Shown in pieces: positions 1-9,585 of a stretch of DNA of 64,000 bases; the stretch's first letter is position 1; each line of letters begins with the position of its first letter. Below the pieces are notes generated by a model. The model saw only the letters and a program-made list of their open reading frames with translations, was not told the DNA's origin and did no database searches. The DNA is from Streptomyces sp. NBC_01288 (GTDB lineage: Bacteria; Actinomycetota; Actinomycetes; Streptomycetales; Streptomycetaceae): assembly GCF_035982055.1 (NCBI RefSeq), contig NZ_CP108427.1, positions 8,369,001 to 8,433,000 of the forward strand, given 5' to 3'. A program made the position numbers and the translations under genes.

Positions 1-43
1 CCTGGCCGTTGCACCGGCAAGCGCAAACCGGCCGGGTCAAAAG

Positions 44-69
44 GGGGTGCGGCATCCCCGGCGCACCCC
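44..69 (-). terminator. Rho-independent terminator of the Zn-ribbon gene
   Basis: GGGGTGCG (44-51) pairs with CGCACCCC (62-69) around a 10-base loop. Read on the minus strand, the stem is followed by CTTTT, so this is a classical stem plus U-tract just past the stop codon at 96. Confidence 0.65.
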
Positions 70-95
70 TGGCGCCCTTCTTCGGTTCGCCCGGT

Positions 96-698
96 TCAGG
101 CCGACATGAGCAGCCGTCCCCGCCTGGCGTACGCCAGGGCCTCGGGCGTGAGCACCGGACGCGGTACGACGATGCCGCAGTCCGTGCAGACCGGGCCCGA
201 GGAGGGTTCGTGGGCCAGGTCGTACTTCCACAGGAGGCGTTCCCCGGCGCACACCGGGCACACGGAACCCGGTTCGCGCTCCAGGGCGGCGATCAGCCGT
301 CGCAGCACCTCGGCCAGTGGTTCATGGGGGTGGAGTCGCGGGTCGTCGCACCAGGCGACACCGAAGCCGCCCCAGGTCAGCCGGTGCCAGTCGTCCACGG
401 TGCCCGGGCGGCGGAGCCCGTCGTGCTTCTCCTTCTTGCGGCGTTCGGCGAACCCGACCTCATAGGCGAGCCAGACCTTGCGCGCTTCCTCCAGCTCGTC
501 CAGTGCGGCCACGAGCCGCGCCGGGTCGGGGGAGCGGTCCTCGGGTCCGAACCCGGCCCGGGAGCTCAAGTGGTCCCAGGTCGCCCTGTGCCCATAAGGG
601 GCGAACCGCTCAAGGCACTTGCGCAGCGAGTAGCGCCGTAGCGCCAGATCGCACCGAGGGTCTCGCACCTGTCTCGCCAGACTCCGGAAACCGGCCAT
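96..698 (-). CDS. Conserved hypothetical protein with C-terminal zinc ribbon
   Basis: A 200-residue protein of unknown function. The C-terminal third holds two CxxC pairs (CPVC near residue 144 and CTDC near residue 172), the layout of a small treble-clef or zinc-ribbon fold. The N-terminal part is rich in Arg, Leu and Trp and predicts as helical. No signal peptide or membrane segment is visible. The ATG at 698 is preceded by GGAGGTG at 7-base spacing, which supports this start. It stands alone, divergent from the acylase gene, and is closed by a U-tract hairpin. A nucleic-acid-related role is possible because of the ribbon but is only a guess. Confidence 0.7.
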   Translation of the reverse strand: MAGFRSLARQVRDPRCDLALRRYSLRKCLERFAPYGHRATWDHLSSRAGFGPEDRSPDPARLVAALDELEEARKVWLAYEVGFAERRKKEKHDGLRRPGTVDDWHRLTWGGFGVAWCDDPRLHPHEPLAEVLRRLIAALEREPGSVCPVCAGERLLWKYDLAHEPSSGPVCTDCGIVVPRPVLTPEALAYARRGRLLMSA

Positions 699-920
699 CG
701 CCCTGCACCTCCGTCACACCTGCACCTGTACTTCGGTCACCTCGGCGTCGTCGAACGGACGTCGCCGAATAGACGTATCGACAAGCGATTTGGCTCCATC
801 CGATTTCCGATGGCCTCCATAAGCCACTTGCCCGGATCCAAAACTTGACGCATGTTCATCTTCAATCTCGGGGATACCGGCGGTAACGTCCCGCACCACC
901 CACGGTCGGTAGGAGCTGCG

Positions 921-3704
921 ATGCCACGGCGCACCCCGCGTAACTTGCTCGACAGACTGAGAACTCCCGGCGGATTCCCCGGGTTCCTGAAGGCCGCATC
1001 CGTATGCGCCCTCATTGCCGCCCTTTTGTCCCCCCTTGCCCAGGGGGCGGCCGCGGCGGCGACCGCCTCGAACGACTACTGCGGCGGCCAGTGCTCGGAC
1101 ATCCTCCCGGCCGGCGAGAACGGCAACGCCACCCTCGCCCAGATCCTTCTCAACCAGGTCTTCGGTACCCAGCCCAGCCATGCGGAGGACCAGCTCGGCC
1201 CCTATGCCAACCTGGCCACGGGCGCCTCCACGCTGACCGACGCGAAGATCAACACCTTCTTCAACGACGCGTCGTTCGGGGTCCCCGCCGCCAACGTCGC
1301 CTCGACCGAGAACCCCAGCGGCCGCACCGACGTGACGATCGTCCGCGACAAGGCGACCGGTGTGCCGCACATCACAGGCACCACGCGCTACGGCACCGAG
1401 TACGGCGCCGGATACGCCGCCGGCGAGGACCGGCTCTGGCTGATGGACGTCTTCCGGCACGTGGGACGCGGTCAGTTGACCACCTTCGCCGGCGGCGCGG
1501 CCTCCAACCAGGGACTTGAGCAGGAGTTCTACCGCAACGCCCCGTACACCGAGGCCGAGTTGCAGTCCCAGATCGACAACGCCGTCAACAACAACGGCGC
1601 CCGCGGCCAGCAGGCCCTCGCCGACGCCAACGCCTATCTGGCCGGCATCAACGCCTACATCGACGCCTCGGACAGCGGTCGTTACTTCCCCGGCGAGTAC
1701 GTCCTCACCGGCCACAAGGACTCGATCACCAACGCCGGCACGATCGACCACTTCAAGATCACCGACCTGGTCGCGCTGGCCTCCGTCATCGGCACGCTCT
1801 TCGGCTCCGGCGGCGGCGGCGAGGTCAACAACGCCCTCTCCCTGCTGGCCGCCCAGGAGAAGTACGGCGTGGAACAGGGCACCAAGGTCTGGGAGTCCTT
1901 CCGCGAACGCAACGACCCCGAGGCCGTGCTCACCGTCCACAACGGCGAGAGCTTCCCGTACGGCACCAAGCCCACCACCGCCCAGGGCGAGGCACTCCCT
2001 GACGCCGGTTCGGTCTCGACCGAGCCGCTCGTCTACGACGCCACGGGCACCGGCGCGAACCAGAGCGCATCCGCCGCCTCCGCAGCGGCGACCGCGACCG
2101 CCCTCAGCTCCGCCAAGCGCGGGATGTCCAACGCCCTTGTGGTGAGCGGCAAATACACCGCGAGCGGCCACCCGATCGCCGTCTTCGGACCCCAAACCGG
2201 TTACTTCGCACCGCAGTTGCTCATGCTCCAGGAGATCCAGGGCCCGGGCATCAGCGCCCGCGGCGCCTCCTTCGCGGGACTGAGCATGTACGTCGAACTC
2301 GGCCGCGGCCAGGACTACTCGTGGTCCGCCACGACCTCCGGCCAGGACATCATCGACACCTACGCCGTCGAACTCTGCCAGGACGACTACCACTACCTCT
2401 TCCACGGCACCTGCACGCCGATGGAGGAGATCGAGCAGAAGAACTCCTGGACGCCCACCACGGCCGACGGCACCGCCGCGGGCTCGTACACGATGAGAGT
2501 GTGGAAGACCGAGTACGGACCCGTCGAGTACCGGGCGACCGTCGGCGGGAAGAAGGTCGCCTACACCACCCTGCGCTCGTCCTACATGCACGAGGCCGAC
2601 TCGATCATCGGCTTCCAGATGCTCAACGACCCGGACTACGTGAAGAGTCCGCAGACCTTCCAGACCGCCGCCCAGCACATCAACTTCACGTTCAACTGGT
2701 TCTACGCCGACTCCTCGCACACCGCGTACTACAACAGCGGCAACAACCCGGTGCGGGCCAGCGGTGTCGACCCCGAGTTCCCGATCTGGGGCCAGGCCGC
2801 CTACGAATGGCAGAACTGGGACCCGACCACCAACACCTCCGACTACACCCCGGCCTCCGCGCACCCCAACTCCATCGACCAGGACTACTACATCTCCTGG
2901 AACAACAAACAGGCGCTCAACTACACGACGGCCAGTTGGGGTGACGGGTCCGTCCATCGCGGCAATCTCCTCGACGACCGGGTGAAGAAACTCGTCGCGG
3001 CCGGCGGGATCACCAGATCCTCGCTGGTGAAGGCGATGTCCGACGCCTCGCTCACCGACCTGCGCGCCGAGGACGTCCTGCCCGACATGCTGAAGGTGAT
3101 CAACAGCAGTGCGGTCACCGACACCACGGCCGCCGCGGCCGTCACCAAGCTCCAGACCTGGCTGACCGCCGGCGGCAAACGCACCGAGACCTCGGCAGGC
3201 TCCAAGACCTACGCCAACGCCGACGCCATCCGGATCCTGGACGCCTGGTGGCCCGCACTGGTGAAGGCCGAGTTCCAACCCGGCCTCGGTGACACCCTGT
3301 ACACCGCGCTCACCAACAACCTGTACATCGACGAGACCCCGTCGGCCGCCCACGGCCCGACCGGGTCGCATGCCGGAAGCTCCTTCCAGTACGGCTGGTG
3401 GAGCTACGTCGACAAGGACCTCCGGTCGGTGCTCGGGCAGACCGTGTCCGGTCCGCTGGCCCAGCAGTACTGCGGCGGCGGCAGCCTCAGCGCCTGCCGG
3501 GACATCCTGATCAGCACACTGAAGACGGCGGCCGGCGCGACCGCGGCCACGGTCTACCCCGGGGACACCCTGTGCTCGGCGGGCGACCAGTGGTGTGCCG
3601 ACTCGATCGTCCAGCGGACGCTCGGCGGCATCAAGCACTACAACATCAGTTGGCAGAACCGGCCCACCTTCCAGCAAGTGGTGGAGTACACGTCACACCG
3701 GTGA
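921..3704 (+). CDS. Secreted penicillin acylase family (Ntn hydrolase) protein
   Basis: A 927-residue precursor of the penicillin amidase superfamily, enzymes that hydrolyse amide bonds of beta-lactams, acyl-homoserine lactones or lipopeptides after autocatalytic cleavage. The ATG at 921 follows TAGGAG at 6 bases; an upstream in-frame ATG at 852 lacks this site. Residues about 27-50 form a hydrophobic Ala-rich signal peptide. The sequence GMSNALVVSG places the nucleophile at Ser403, the first residue of the mature beta chain, followed by the usual Asn-Ala. The segment before the nucleophile (about 350 residues after the signal) is longer than in classical penicillin G acylase, as in the large actinobacterial members. 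Its last 12 bases overlap the convergent hydrolase gene. Substrate is unknown. Confidence 0.85.
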   Translation: MPRRTPRNLLDRLRTPGGFPGFLKAASVCALIAALLSPLAQGAAAAATASNDYCGGQCSDILPAGENGNATLAQILLNQVFGTQPSHAEDQLGPYANLATGASTLTDAKINTFFNDASFGVPAANVASTENPSGRTDVTIVRDKATGVPHITGTTRYGTEYGAGYAAGEDRLWLMDVFRHVGRGQLTTFAGGAASNQGLEQEFYRNAPYTEAELQSQIDNAVNNNGARGQQALADANAYLAGINAYIDASDSGRYFPGEYVLTGHKDSITNAGTIDHFKITDLVALASVIGTLFGSGGGGEVNNALSLLAAQEKYGVEQGTKVWESFRERNDPEAVLTVHNGESFPYGTKPTTAQGEALPDAGSVSTEPLVYDATGTGANQSASAASAAATATALSSAKRGMSNALVVSGKYTASGHPIAVFGPQTGYFAPQLLMLQEIQGPGISARGASFAGLSMYVELGRGQDYSWSATTSGQDIIDTYAVELCQDDYHYLFHGTCTPMEEIEQKNSWTPTTADGTAAGSYTMRVWKTEYGPVEYRATVGGKKVAYTTLRSSYMHEADSIIGFQMLNDPDYVKSPQTFQTAAQHINFTFNWFYADSSHTAYYNSGNNPVRASGVDPEFPIWGQAAYEWQNWDPTTNTSDYTPASAHPNSIDQDYYISWNNKQALNYTTASWGDGSVHRGNLLDDRVKKLVAAGGITRSSLVKAMSDASLTDLRAEDVLPDMLKVINSSAVTDTTAAAAVTKLQTWLTAGGKRTETSAGSKTYANADAIRILDAWWPALVKAEFQPGLGDTLYTALTNNLYIDETPSAAHGPTGSHAGSSFQYGWWSYVDKDLRSVLGQTVSGPLAQQYCGGGSLSACRDILISTLKTAAGATAATVYPGDTLCSAGDQWCADSIVQRTLGGIKHYNISWQNRPTFQQVVEYTSHR

Positions 3705-5054
3705 CGCCTGAGCGGCGGCGGGCCGGTCGATCCGGCCCGCCGCCAGCACCACCCGGGCGAGTTCGGGGTGCACGATGTCGCTGTGCGCCCCCGTCGGAGG
3801 CTCGCCGTGACACACCACCGCACAGGTGTCGACGTTCACGCAACCCGACGCGGGAAGCGGTGAGTCGAGAGCCTCGGCGAGGGTCAGCGAACGGGTGCCC
3901 GGCACCCCCTGCACCCCGTCGTGGCCCATCGCACCCCACTTGTCGCCCAGCACCCGGACGATGTCCACGGCGGCGAACGAGCAGTCGTCGTCCGCCATCC
4001 GGGAGGCCAGCGGATAGATCGTGCCGAGCGCCGAGTCGCAGTGCGAGTAGCAGCACACGAGGGGTCCGTCGACGCGGTTCTGCTGGCCCTGAAGGACACC
4101 TCCGGTCCGCGGGTCGTCCGGCAGCCGGGCCGCGAACGCGTAGTGGGAGAAGGCCCCTTGAAGGAGCGTCACCGACTTGACCGAGTGCACTCCCTCGGGC
4201 AGACCCCGTAGCGCGAACGACACCAGACGCCCGCCGAAACTGTGCCCCACGAGATGCACCCGCACCTCCGGCGCCACCGCCGCCAGCCGCCCGATCGCCG
4301 GGCCGAGCCCGCGCTCACCGACCGTGCCCGCGCGTCTCTTCATCGCGAAGTACGCCGCCTGCCGCAGCAGCTCCCGCGCACCATTCCACGGGTTCGGCAG
4401 CGCGAACTCCGTTACCGGGCCCGGGGATCGAGGGGCCGCGAGGTGGGCCAGCGCCTGCGCGAACTGCCCGCACACCTCGGCCGTACACCCGACCGCGAAC
4501 ATCCGCGGCTCGCACTGCGGCACCCCCTCCGCCAGCGTGTCCGCGCCGAACAACGCCTGCGGCCCCGGCGGCACCATCTCCACCAGCGTCCGCACCAGCC
4601 GCCCGAACTCCTCCAACTCGGCGTCCTGCGGCGGCTGTTGGTCCAGCATCCGGGCGATCTGGTCGATCACCGGCGCCTTGCCCGGGAAGGCGTCGAGGAG
4701 TGCGTGCCGGGTGTCGGCGTCGAGGGTGGGCCGCGCCAACTCGGCTACGGCTGCCGGTGATTGCGGAAAATCCGGAATCGGCTGGTCCGGGAACTCCATG
4801 GATGGCCAGATCACGCCCACGTACCCGATCGCGGCCCTCGGTGCGAGGCGCGGAATCGGGGCGAAGAAGCGGCTGTAGAGCCGGGTCGCGCCGGCGCGTT
4901 GGTTGTTCCACCCGTGCGCGAAGACGATCAGGTCACCGACCCCGCGCTGCCGCACCTCGCTCAGCAGCCGGTCGCGTTCTCCCTGGTCGACGTCGCCGTC
5001 GGCGTCGAAGGTCAACTCCCAGTAGGGGCTCACACTCATCGCCGGATCCGCCAT
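3693..5054 (-). CDS. Alpha/beta hydrolase-fold protein
   Basis: A 453-residue cytoplasmic protein with alpha/beta-hydrolase features: an early FAHGWN oxyanion-type motif (residues 45-50) and a nucleophile elbow GHSFGG with Ser272. The catalytic acid and His cannot be assigned with certainty. The central 150 residues are an Ala/Pro-rich insertion of unknown role. Start at 5054 rather than the longer ORF start at 5132, because a perfect AAGGAGG lies 6 bases upstream. It converges on the acylase gene with a 12-base overlap. It could be an esterase or serine peptidase; no pathway is indicated by its neighbours. Confidence 0.7.
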   Translation of the reverse strand: MADPAMSVSPYWELTFDADGDVDQGERDRLLSEVRQRGVGDLIVFAHGWNNQRAGATRLYSRFFAPIPRLAPRAAIGYVGVIWPSMEFPDQPIPDFPQSPAAVAELARPTLDADTRHALLDAFPGKAPVIDQIARMLDQQPPQDAELEEFGRLVRTLVEMVPPGPQALFGADTLAEGVPQCEPRMFAVGCTAEVCGQFAQALAHLAAPRSPGPVTEFALPNPWNGARELLRQAAYFAMKRRAGTVGERGLGPAIGRLAAVAPEVRVHLVGHSFGGRLVSFALRGLPEGVHSVKSVTLLQGAFSHYAFAARLPDDPRTGGVLQGQQNRVDGPLVCCYSHCDSALGTIYPLASRMADDDCSFAAVDIVRVLGDKWGAMGHDGVQGVPGTRSLTLAEALDSPLPASGCVNVDTCAVVCHGEPPTGAHSDIVHPELARVVLAAGRIDRPAAAQASPV

Positions 5055-5135
5055 GACCGGCCTCCTTGTTCCCCGAAGTGGTGCGATGTGGGCGCATCGT
5101 CCCGCTACCGGTGAAGATTGGCCATACGTCACGAC

Positions 5136-6356
5136 TCACTTGTAGAGGAGGTATTCAGTTCGAACCCGTCGGAAGGTCCTCAACTCCTCCTGCCAGCCCG
5201 CCACCACCTCGTCTGTGCCGGCCCCCGCGTCGATCGCTGTACGCACCCGCGCGGACCCGGTGAGCTTGTCGATCCAGTTGTCCGAGCGCCAACCGAAGCC
5301 GCTCCAGACCTTCTTGGCGGTCACCAACAGCGCGATGCCGGTGCGGACAGGGTCGTAGGCGGCCCGGTCGTGGATGTGGATCTCGACCCCGCCGACGGTC
5401 CTGCCCTCGAACTTGGAGAAGGTGGGCGCGAAGTACGCCTCCCTGAAGTGCACACCGGGCAGCCCGAGTTGATTCACCGCGGCCGCCCATCGCCCGTCGA
5501 TCCCTTCCGCGCCGAGCAGTTCGAAGGGGCGGGTGGTGCCGCGGCCCTCGGACAGGTTCGTGCCCTCGAAGAGACATGTCCCCGAGTACACGAGCGCGGT
5601 GTCCGGCGTCGGCATGTTGGGACTCGGCGGCACCCACGGAAGCGACCAGGCGTCGTAGAACTCCGAACGCTTCCAGCCCGTCATCAGTACGGTCTCCAGG
5701 GGGACGGGCTTTGTCAGGAACTCCCCGTTGAACAAGCGGGCCAGCTCGGCGACCGTCATGCCGTGTGCCTGTGCGATGGGTTGCCGGCCGACGAAGGTCG
5801 CGAACTCCTTGTGCAGGACCGGGCCTTGGGCCGATCTTCCGGTTACCGGGTTGGGGCGGTCGAGGACGACGAAGCGTTTGCCGGCGAGTCGGGCCGCCTC
5901 CATGCAGTCGTAGAGGGTCCAGATGTAGGTGTAGAAGCGGGCGCCCACGTCCTGGATGTCGAAGACGACGGTGTCGACGGCGGCGGTCCTGAAGATGTCG
6001 GCGAGGGGTCGGCCGCTCTTCAAGTACGTGTCGTAGACCGGGAGTTTGGTTGCCGGGTCGGTGTAGTGGCCCTCGGAGCCGCCGGCTTGAGCTGTTCCTC
6101 GGAAGCCGTGTTCTGGGCCGAAGACTGCGGTGAGGTTCACATGGGGGCTGGTGTGCATCACGTCGACGATGTGGTGGGCGTCTCTGGTGATGCCGGTGGG
6201 GTTGGTGACGATTCCGATGCGTTGGCCGTTGAGCTGGGTGTAGTCGTTTGCGGTTAGTTGTTCGAAGCCGGTGCGTAGGTTCTGGGGTTTGGTGGGTGCG
6301 GGGGTGAGGGTTGCCGCCGGTGCCGATGCCAGGAGGGTTCGTCTTGTGAGGGGCAT
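5136..6356 (-). CDS. NamZ-type exo-beta-N-acetylmuramidase (DUF1343, GH171 family)
   Basis: A 406-residue member of the DUF1343 family, whose characterised Bacillus member NamZ removes terminal MurNAc from peptidoglycan fragments (family knowledge). Visible hallmarks are IGIVTNPTGI near residue 47, FGPEHGFRG at 79-87 with the conserved Glu, DIQDVGARFYTY, and RPNPVTG. The N-terminus starts with TRRTLLASAPAATL, a possible Tat or Sec signal, so export is likely. Wall recycling or scavenging of wall debris is the expected role. No clear Shine-Dalgarno precedes the ATG. It ends 81 bases before the hydrolase start and may be co-transcribed with it. Confidence 0.85.
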   Translation of the reverse strand: MPLTRRTLLASAPAATLTPAPTKPQNLRTGFEQLTANDYTQLNGQRIGIVTNPTGITRDAHHIVDVMHTSPHVNLTAVFGPEHGFRGTAQAGGSEGHYTDPATKLPVYDTYLKSGRPLADIFRTAAVDTVVFDIQDVGARFYTYIWTLYDCMEAARLAGKRFVVLDRPNPVTGRSAQGPVLHKEFATFVGRQPIAQAHGMTVAELARLFNGEFLTKPVPLETVLMTGWKRSEFYDAWSLPWVPPSPNMPTPDTALVYSGTCLFEGTNLSEGRGTTRPFELLGAEGIDGRWAAAVNQLGLPGVHFREAYFAPTFSKFEGRTVGGVEIHIHDRAAYDPVRTGIALLVTAKKVWSGFGWRSDNWIDKLTGSARVRTAIDAGAGTDEVVAGWQEELRTFRRVRTEYLLYK

Positions 6357-6418
6357 GCGGGCACGGTATGAGCTTCCGCGTGTAGTTCGTAGAGTGCGCG
6401 CCGTATGTGGCTGGTCGC

Positions 6419-6448
6419 GCAGTTCCCCGCGCCCCTAAGGGAAACTGC
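6419..6448. promoter_or_regulatory. Imperfect hairpin between divergent genes, part of a common Streptomyces repeat
   Basis: GCAGTTCCCC and GGGAAACTGC form a 9-of-10 inverted repeat around the 10-base loop GCGCCCCTAA. The surrounding GGCTGGTCGCGCAGTTCCCCG text resembles a repeat I recognise downstream of many Streptomyces genes. It lies, unusually, between two divergent starts. Confidence 0.4.
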
Positions 6449-6462
6449 TCTTCCGGTGTTAC

Positions 6463-6480
6463 ATACCGACCGGTTAGTCT
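6463..6480. promoter_or_regulatory. Putative TetR operator upstream of the SDR/ligase/TetR operon
   Basis: ATACCGACCGGTTAGTCT, an imperfect palindrome centred on ACCGGT, lies 35 bases before the SDR start. Its left half is the same as the palindrome at 15375-15392 apart from one base. A TetR-family gene closes the operon it precedes, so autoregulation is the simplest reading. Confidence 0.5.
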
Positions 6481-6514
6481 GGCTGGGCAGTGGAGCCGCA
6501 GTCGAAGGAGACCG

Positions 6515-7279
6515 ATGGTGGAAGCCGTTCAGGGTGCCGGGGTAGTCGTCACGGGGGCTGGGGGTGGCATCGGGGCTGCGCTTGCGCGGCGGTTCGCTGC
6601 CGAAGGGGCCCGGGTCGTGGTGAACGACCTGGATGCCGACCGTGTGAAAGCCGTCGCCGATGAGATCGGGGCGATCGCTGTGCCCGGGGATGCCTCCGCT
6701 GTTGTGGGGGAAGCCCGGGACGCCCTCGGTGGGACCGTCGACATCTACTGTGCCAACGCCGGGGTCGGCTCCGGTGGGTCTGAGGCGGCCGGGGAGGGCG
6801 TCTGGGCGCTGGCCTGGGACGTCAACGTCATGGCTCATGTGCGGGCCGCCGAGGCGTTGATCCCGGGGTGGCTGGAGCGGGGCGACGGGCGGTTCGTGTC
6901 CACCGTGTCGGCGGCCGGGCTGCTCACCATGATCGGGGCCGCGCCCTACAGCGTCACCAAGCACGGGGCGTACGCCTTCGCCGAGTGGCTGTCCCTGACG
7001 TACCGGCACCGGGGGATCAAGGTCCACGCGATCTGTCCGCAGGGTGTGCGTACCGACATGCTGGCCGCCACCGGTAGCGCGGGTGACCTGGTGCTTCAGC
7101 CGACGGCCATTGAGCCCGATGCCGTTGCCGATGCTCTGATGAAGGGGATCGAGGAGGAGCGGTTCCTGATCCTGCCGCATCCTGAGGTCGCGGGTTATTA
7201 CCAGGCCCGGGCCGCCGAACCGGATCGTTGGCTGACCACCATGAACCACATTCAGCAGAAGTGGGAGGCCGGAGAGTGA
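6515..7279 (+). CDS. SDR family NAD(P)-dependent oxidoreductase
   Basis: A 254-residue classical short-chain dehydrogenase. TGAGGGIG (residues 13-20) binds the cofactor; the catalytic set is Ser132, Tyr145 and Lys149 (YSVTK); CANAG sits at 79-83. Asp38-Leu-Asp after the second strand suggests NAD preference. The start at 6515 has GAAGGAG 4 bases upstream. The stop overlaps the GTG of the acyl-CoA ligase (GTGA), so the two are translationally coupled. Substrate is probably a hydroxyacyl-CoA or hydroxy acid, inferred from the ligase and from the regulon shared with the acyl-CoA dehydrogenase and phosphotransferase near 14 kb. Confidence 0.85.
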   Translation: MVEAVQGAGVVVTGAGGGIGAALARRFAAEGARVVVNDLDADRVKAVADEIGAIAVPGDASAVVGEARDALGGTVDIYCANAGVGSGGSEAAGEGVWALAWDVNVMAHVRAAEALIPGWLERGDGRFVSTVSAAGLLTMIGAAPYSVTKHGAYAFAEWLSLTYRHRGIKVHAICPQGVRTDMLAATGSAGDLVLQPTAIEPDAVADALMKGIEEERFLILPHPEVAGYYQARAAEPDRWLTTMNHIQQKWEAGE

Positions 7280-8958
7280 CCGACTCCCTGTATGCCGCCA
7301 AGCCGTGGGTGGGGCTGCTCAACGAGGCCCAGCGTGGGCCGGTCAGTCCGGACGACTCCCTGGTGCACGCCCTGCGCCGGGTGGTCGGTGAGACTCCTGA
7401 CCGGACCTACCTCACCTATTTCGACGGGCGGCTCAGTTATCGCGAGGTCGACGAGCTGAGTGACTCCGTCGCCGGGTATCTGGCCGCGCGGGGGCTTGAG
7501 CAGGGTGACCGGGTCGCCGTGCTGCTGCAGAACTCGCCGCACTTCGTGATCGCGCTGCTCGGTGCCTGGAAGGCGGGCGCGATCGTCGTGCCGGTCAACC
7601 CGATGTACAAGTCGGGGGAGGTCACCCATGTCCTGCGGGACGGTGAGGTGGCCGCGCTGATCTGTACCGACCGGGCCTGGGAGTCGTATCTGCGCGAGAC
7701 GGCCACGGCGGCCGAGCAGAGCGGGTCTCCCGTGCGGATCGTGCTCACCGCGTGCGAGTTGGATTTCCAGACCCGCAACGACGCGCGCGTGCTCACCTTC
7801 GAGCGGCTCCCGCAGGCCGCCGACGCCGAGGACCTGGTGGCCGTGGCCGAGGCGGGGCACAAGGCGCCCGACGGGCGTGAACCGGCGCCTGCCGACATCG
7901 CGTTGATCAGCTACACCTCGGGGACGAGCGGTGCCCCGAAGGGTGCCACCAACACCCACGCCAACATCCTGTACAACGCCGAACGGCAGCGCACCGGGCT
8001 CGGACTGCCGGACGCGCCCGTCTACTTCGCGATGGCGCCGCTGTTCCACATCACCGGGATGGTCTGCCAGTTGGGCGCCTCGCTCGTCAGCGGGGGCTCG
8101 CTGGTGCTGGTGTACCGGTTCGAGGGCGGGGTCGTGCTCGACGCGTTCGCCGAGCACAAGCCGCACTACACGGTCGGCCCGTCCACCGCCTTCATGGCGC
8201 TCGCCGCGCACCCGGCCGTCACCCCGGACCACTTCGCGTCCTTCCGGAACATCTCCTCCGGCGGTGCCCCGGTGCCGCCCGCCCTGGTGGAGAAGTTCCG
8301 GGCCGGCTTCGGGCCGTACATCCGCAACGGCTACGGCCTCACCGAGTGCACCGCGCCCTGCGCCTCCGTACCGCCCGACCTGGAGGCGCCCGTCGACCAG
8401 GCGTCCGGGACGCTGGCCGTGGGCGTGCCGGGGCCCGACACCGTCGTACGGATCGTCGACGACCTGGGTGCCGAGGTGCCCTTCGGCGAGCAGGGCGAGA
8501 TCGTGGTGCGTGGGCCGCAGGTCGTGCCCGGGTACTGGCGGCGGCCCGAGGCCACCGCCGAGACCTTCCCGGACGGCGAACTGCGCACCGGCGACATCGG
8601 GTTCATGGACCCGCAGGGCTGGCTGTACGTCGTCGACCGCAAGAAGGACATGATCAACGCGTCCGGCTTCAAGGTGTGGCCGCGCGAGGTCGAGGACGTG
8701 CTGTACACCCACCCGGCGGTGCGCGAGGCCGCCGTCGTCGGCGTACCTGACGGGTATCGCGGCGAGACCGTGAAGGCGTACATCAGTCTCCGTCCGGGCG
8801 CCGAAACCGACCCCGATGAATTCGCCGTGTACTGCAAGGAGAGACTGGCCGCCTACAAGTACCCCCGCCAGGTGGAGATCCTGCCCGACCTGCCGAAGAC
8901 GGCAAGTGGGAAGATCCTCCGGCGGGAACTGCGTTCCCGGTCGCACGACAGCGAGTGA
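7276..8958 (+). CDS. AMP-binding acyl-CoA synthetase
   Basis: A 560-residue ANL-superfamily acid-CoA ligase, which adenylates a carboxylic acid and transfers it to CoA. Signature motifs are present: the P-loop YTSGTSGAPKG, the YGLTE adenine motif, the ELRTGDIGFMD hinge region, and the C-terminal PKTASGKILRREL with the catalytic Lys. There is no signal or membrane segment. The GTG start overlaps the SDR stop by the GTGA arrangement, and GGAG lies just upstream. Family members closest in outline are medium-chain or 4-coumarate-type ligases; the exact acid cannot be read from sequence. It is the activating step of the proposed TetR-controlled catabolic set. Confidence 0.88.
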   Translation: MTDSLYAAKPWVGLLNEAQRGPVSPDDSLVHALRRVVGETPDRTYLTYFDGRLSYREVDELSDSVAGYLAARGLEQGDRVAVLLQNSPHFVIALLGAWKAGAIVVPVNPMYKSGEVTHVLRDGEVAALICTDRAWESYLRETATAAEQSGSPVRIVLTACELDFQTRNDARVLTFERLPQAADAEDLVAVAEAGHKAPDGREPAPADIALISYTSGTSGAPKGATNTHANILYNAERQRTGLGLPDAPVYFAMAPLFHITGMVCQLGASLVSGGSLVLVYRFEGGVVLDAFAEHKPHYTVGPSTAFMALAAHPAVTPDHFASFRNISSGGAPVPPALVEKFRAGFGPYIRNGYGLTECTAPCASVPPDLEAPVDQASGTLAVGVPGPDTVVRIVDDLGAEVPFGEQGEIVVRGPQVVPGYWRRPEATAETFPDGELRTGDIGFMDPQGWLYVVDRKKDMINASGFKVWPREVEDVLYTHPAVREAAVVGVPDGYRGETVKAYISLRPGAETDPDEFAVYCKERLAAYKYPRQVEILPDLPKTASGKILRRELRSRSHDSE

Positions 8959-8984
8959 ACAGCCAGAAAAGGCAGGTGGCGGCA

Positions 8985-9578
8985 GTGCCCAGGACGACCG
9001 ACGGAGACGGGGCCCCCGTCCCGCAGCGGCTCCTCGCCGCCGCCACCAGGCTTTTCGCCGAGCAGGGCTACGACCGCACCTCGGTGCAGGAGATCGTCGA
9101 GGCCGCGGGCGTCACCAAGGGGGCGCTGTACCACTACTTCGGCTCCAAGGACGACCTCCTGCACGAGGTGTACGCGCGCGTGCTGCGCGTCCAGCAGGAG
9201 CGCCTTGAGGTGTTCGCGAACGCCGACGAGCCGATCGAGAAACGGCTGCGGGCCGCCGCCGCCGACGTCGTCGTGACGACGATCGACAACCTCGACGACG
9301 CGTCGATCTTCTTCCGGTCCATGCACCACCTCAGCCCGGAGAAGAACAAGCAGGTGCGTGCCGAGCGCCGGCGCTACCACGAGCGCTTCCGCGGGCTCGT
9401 CGAGGAGGGCCAGCGCGCGGGCGTCTTCTCCACGGCGACCCCGGCCGACCTCGTCGTCGACTACCACTTCGGCTCGGTCCACCACCTGTCGACCTGGTAC
9501 CGCCCCGGCGGCCCCCTGACGCCCCAGGAGGTCGCCGACCACCTGGCGGACCTGCTGATGCGGGCGCTGCGGCCGTAG
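8985..9578 (+). CDS. TetR family transcriptional regulator
   Basis: A 197-residue regulator. The N-terminal helix-turn-helix (RTSVQEIVEAAGVTKGALYHYFGSK within residues 23-50) is typical of TetR, followed by an all-helical ligand domain. The GTG at 8985 is chosen because AGGTGG lies 5 bases upstream; an alternative GTG at 8955 overlaps the ligase stop by the GTGA pattern and would add ten residues. As third gene of the SDR/ligase operon it probably represses this operon and the acyl-CoA dehydrogenase/phosphotransferase pair through matching palindromes at 6463 and 15375. The inducer is likely an acyl-CoA or related metabolite (inference). Confidence 0.85.
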   Translation: MPRTTDGDGAPVPQRLLAAATRLFAEQGYDRTSVQEIVEAAGVTKGALYHYFGSKDDLLHEVYARVLRVQQERLEVFANADEPIEKRLRAAAADVVVTTIDNLDDASIFFRSMHHLSPEKNKQVRAERRRYHERFRGLVEEGQRAGVFSTATPADLVVDYHFGSVHHLSTWYRPGGPLTPQEVADHLADLLMRALRP

Positions 9579-9585
9579 TACGCCC

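Noticed and set aside
9..641. Plus-strand frame over the Zn-ribbon gene
   Set aside because: The minus-strand frame has a Shine-Dalgarno, a CxxC zinc ribbon and a U-tract terminator.
714..3677. 987-residue minus-strand frame opposite the acylase gene
   Set aside because: Low-complexity Gly/Val/Arg-rich translation typical of antisense frames in high-GC DNA; the plus strand has a signal peptide and Ntn-hydrolase motifs.
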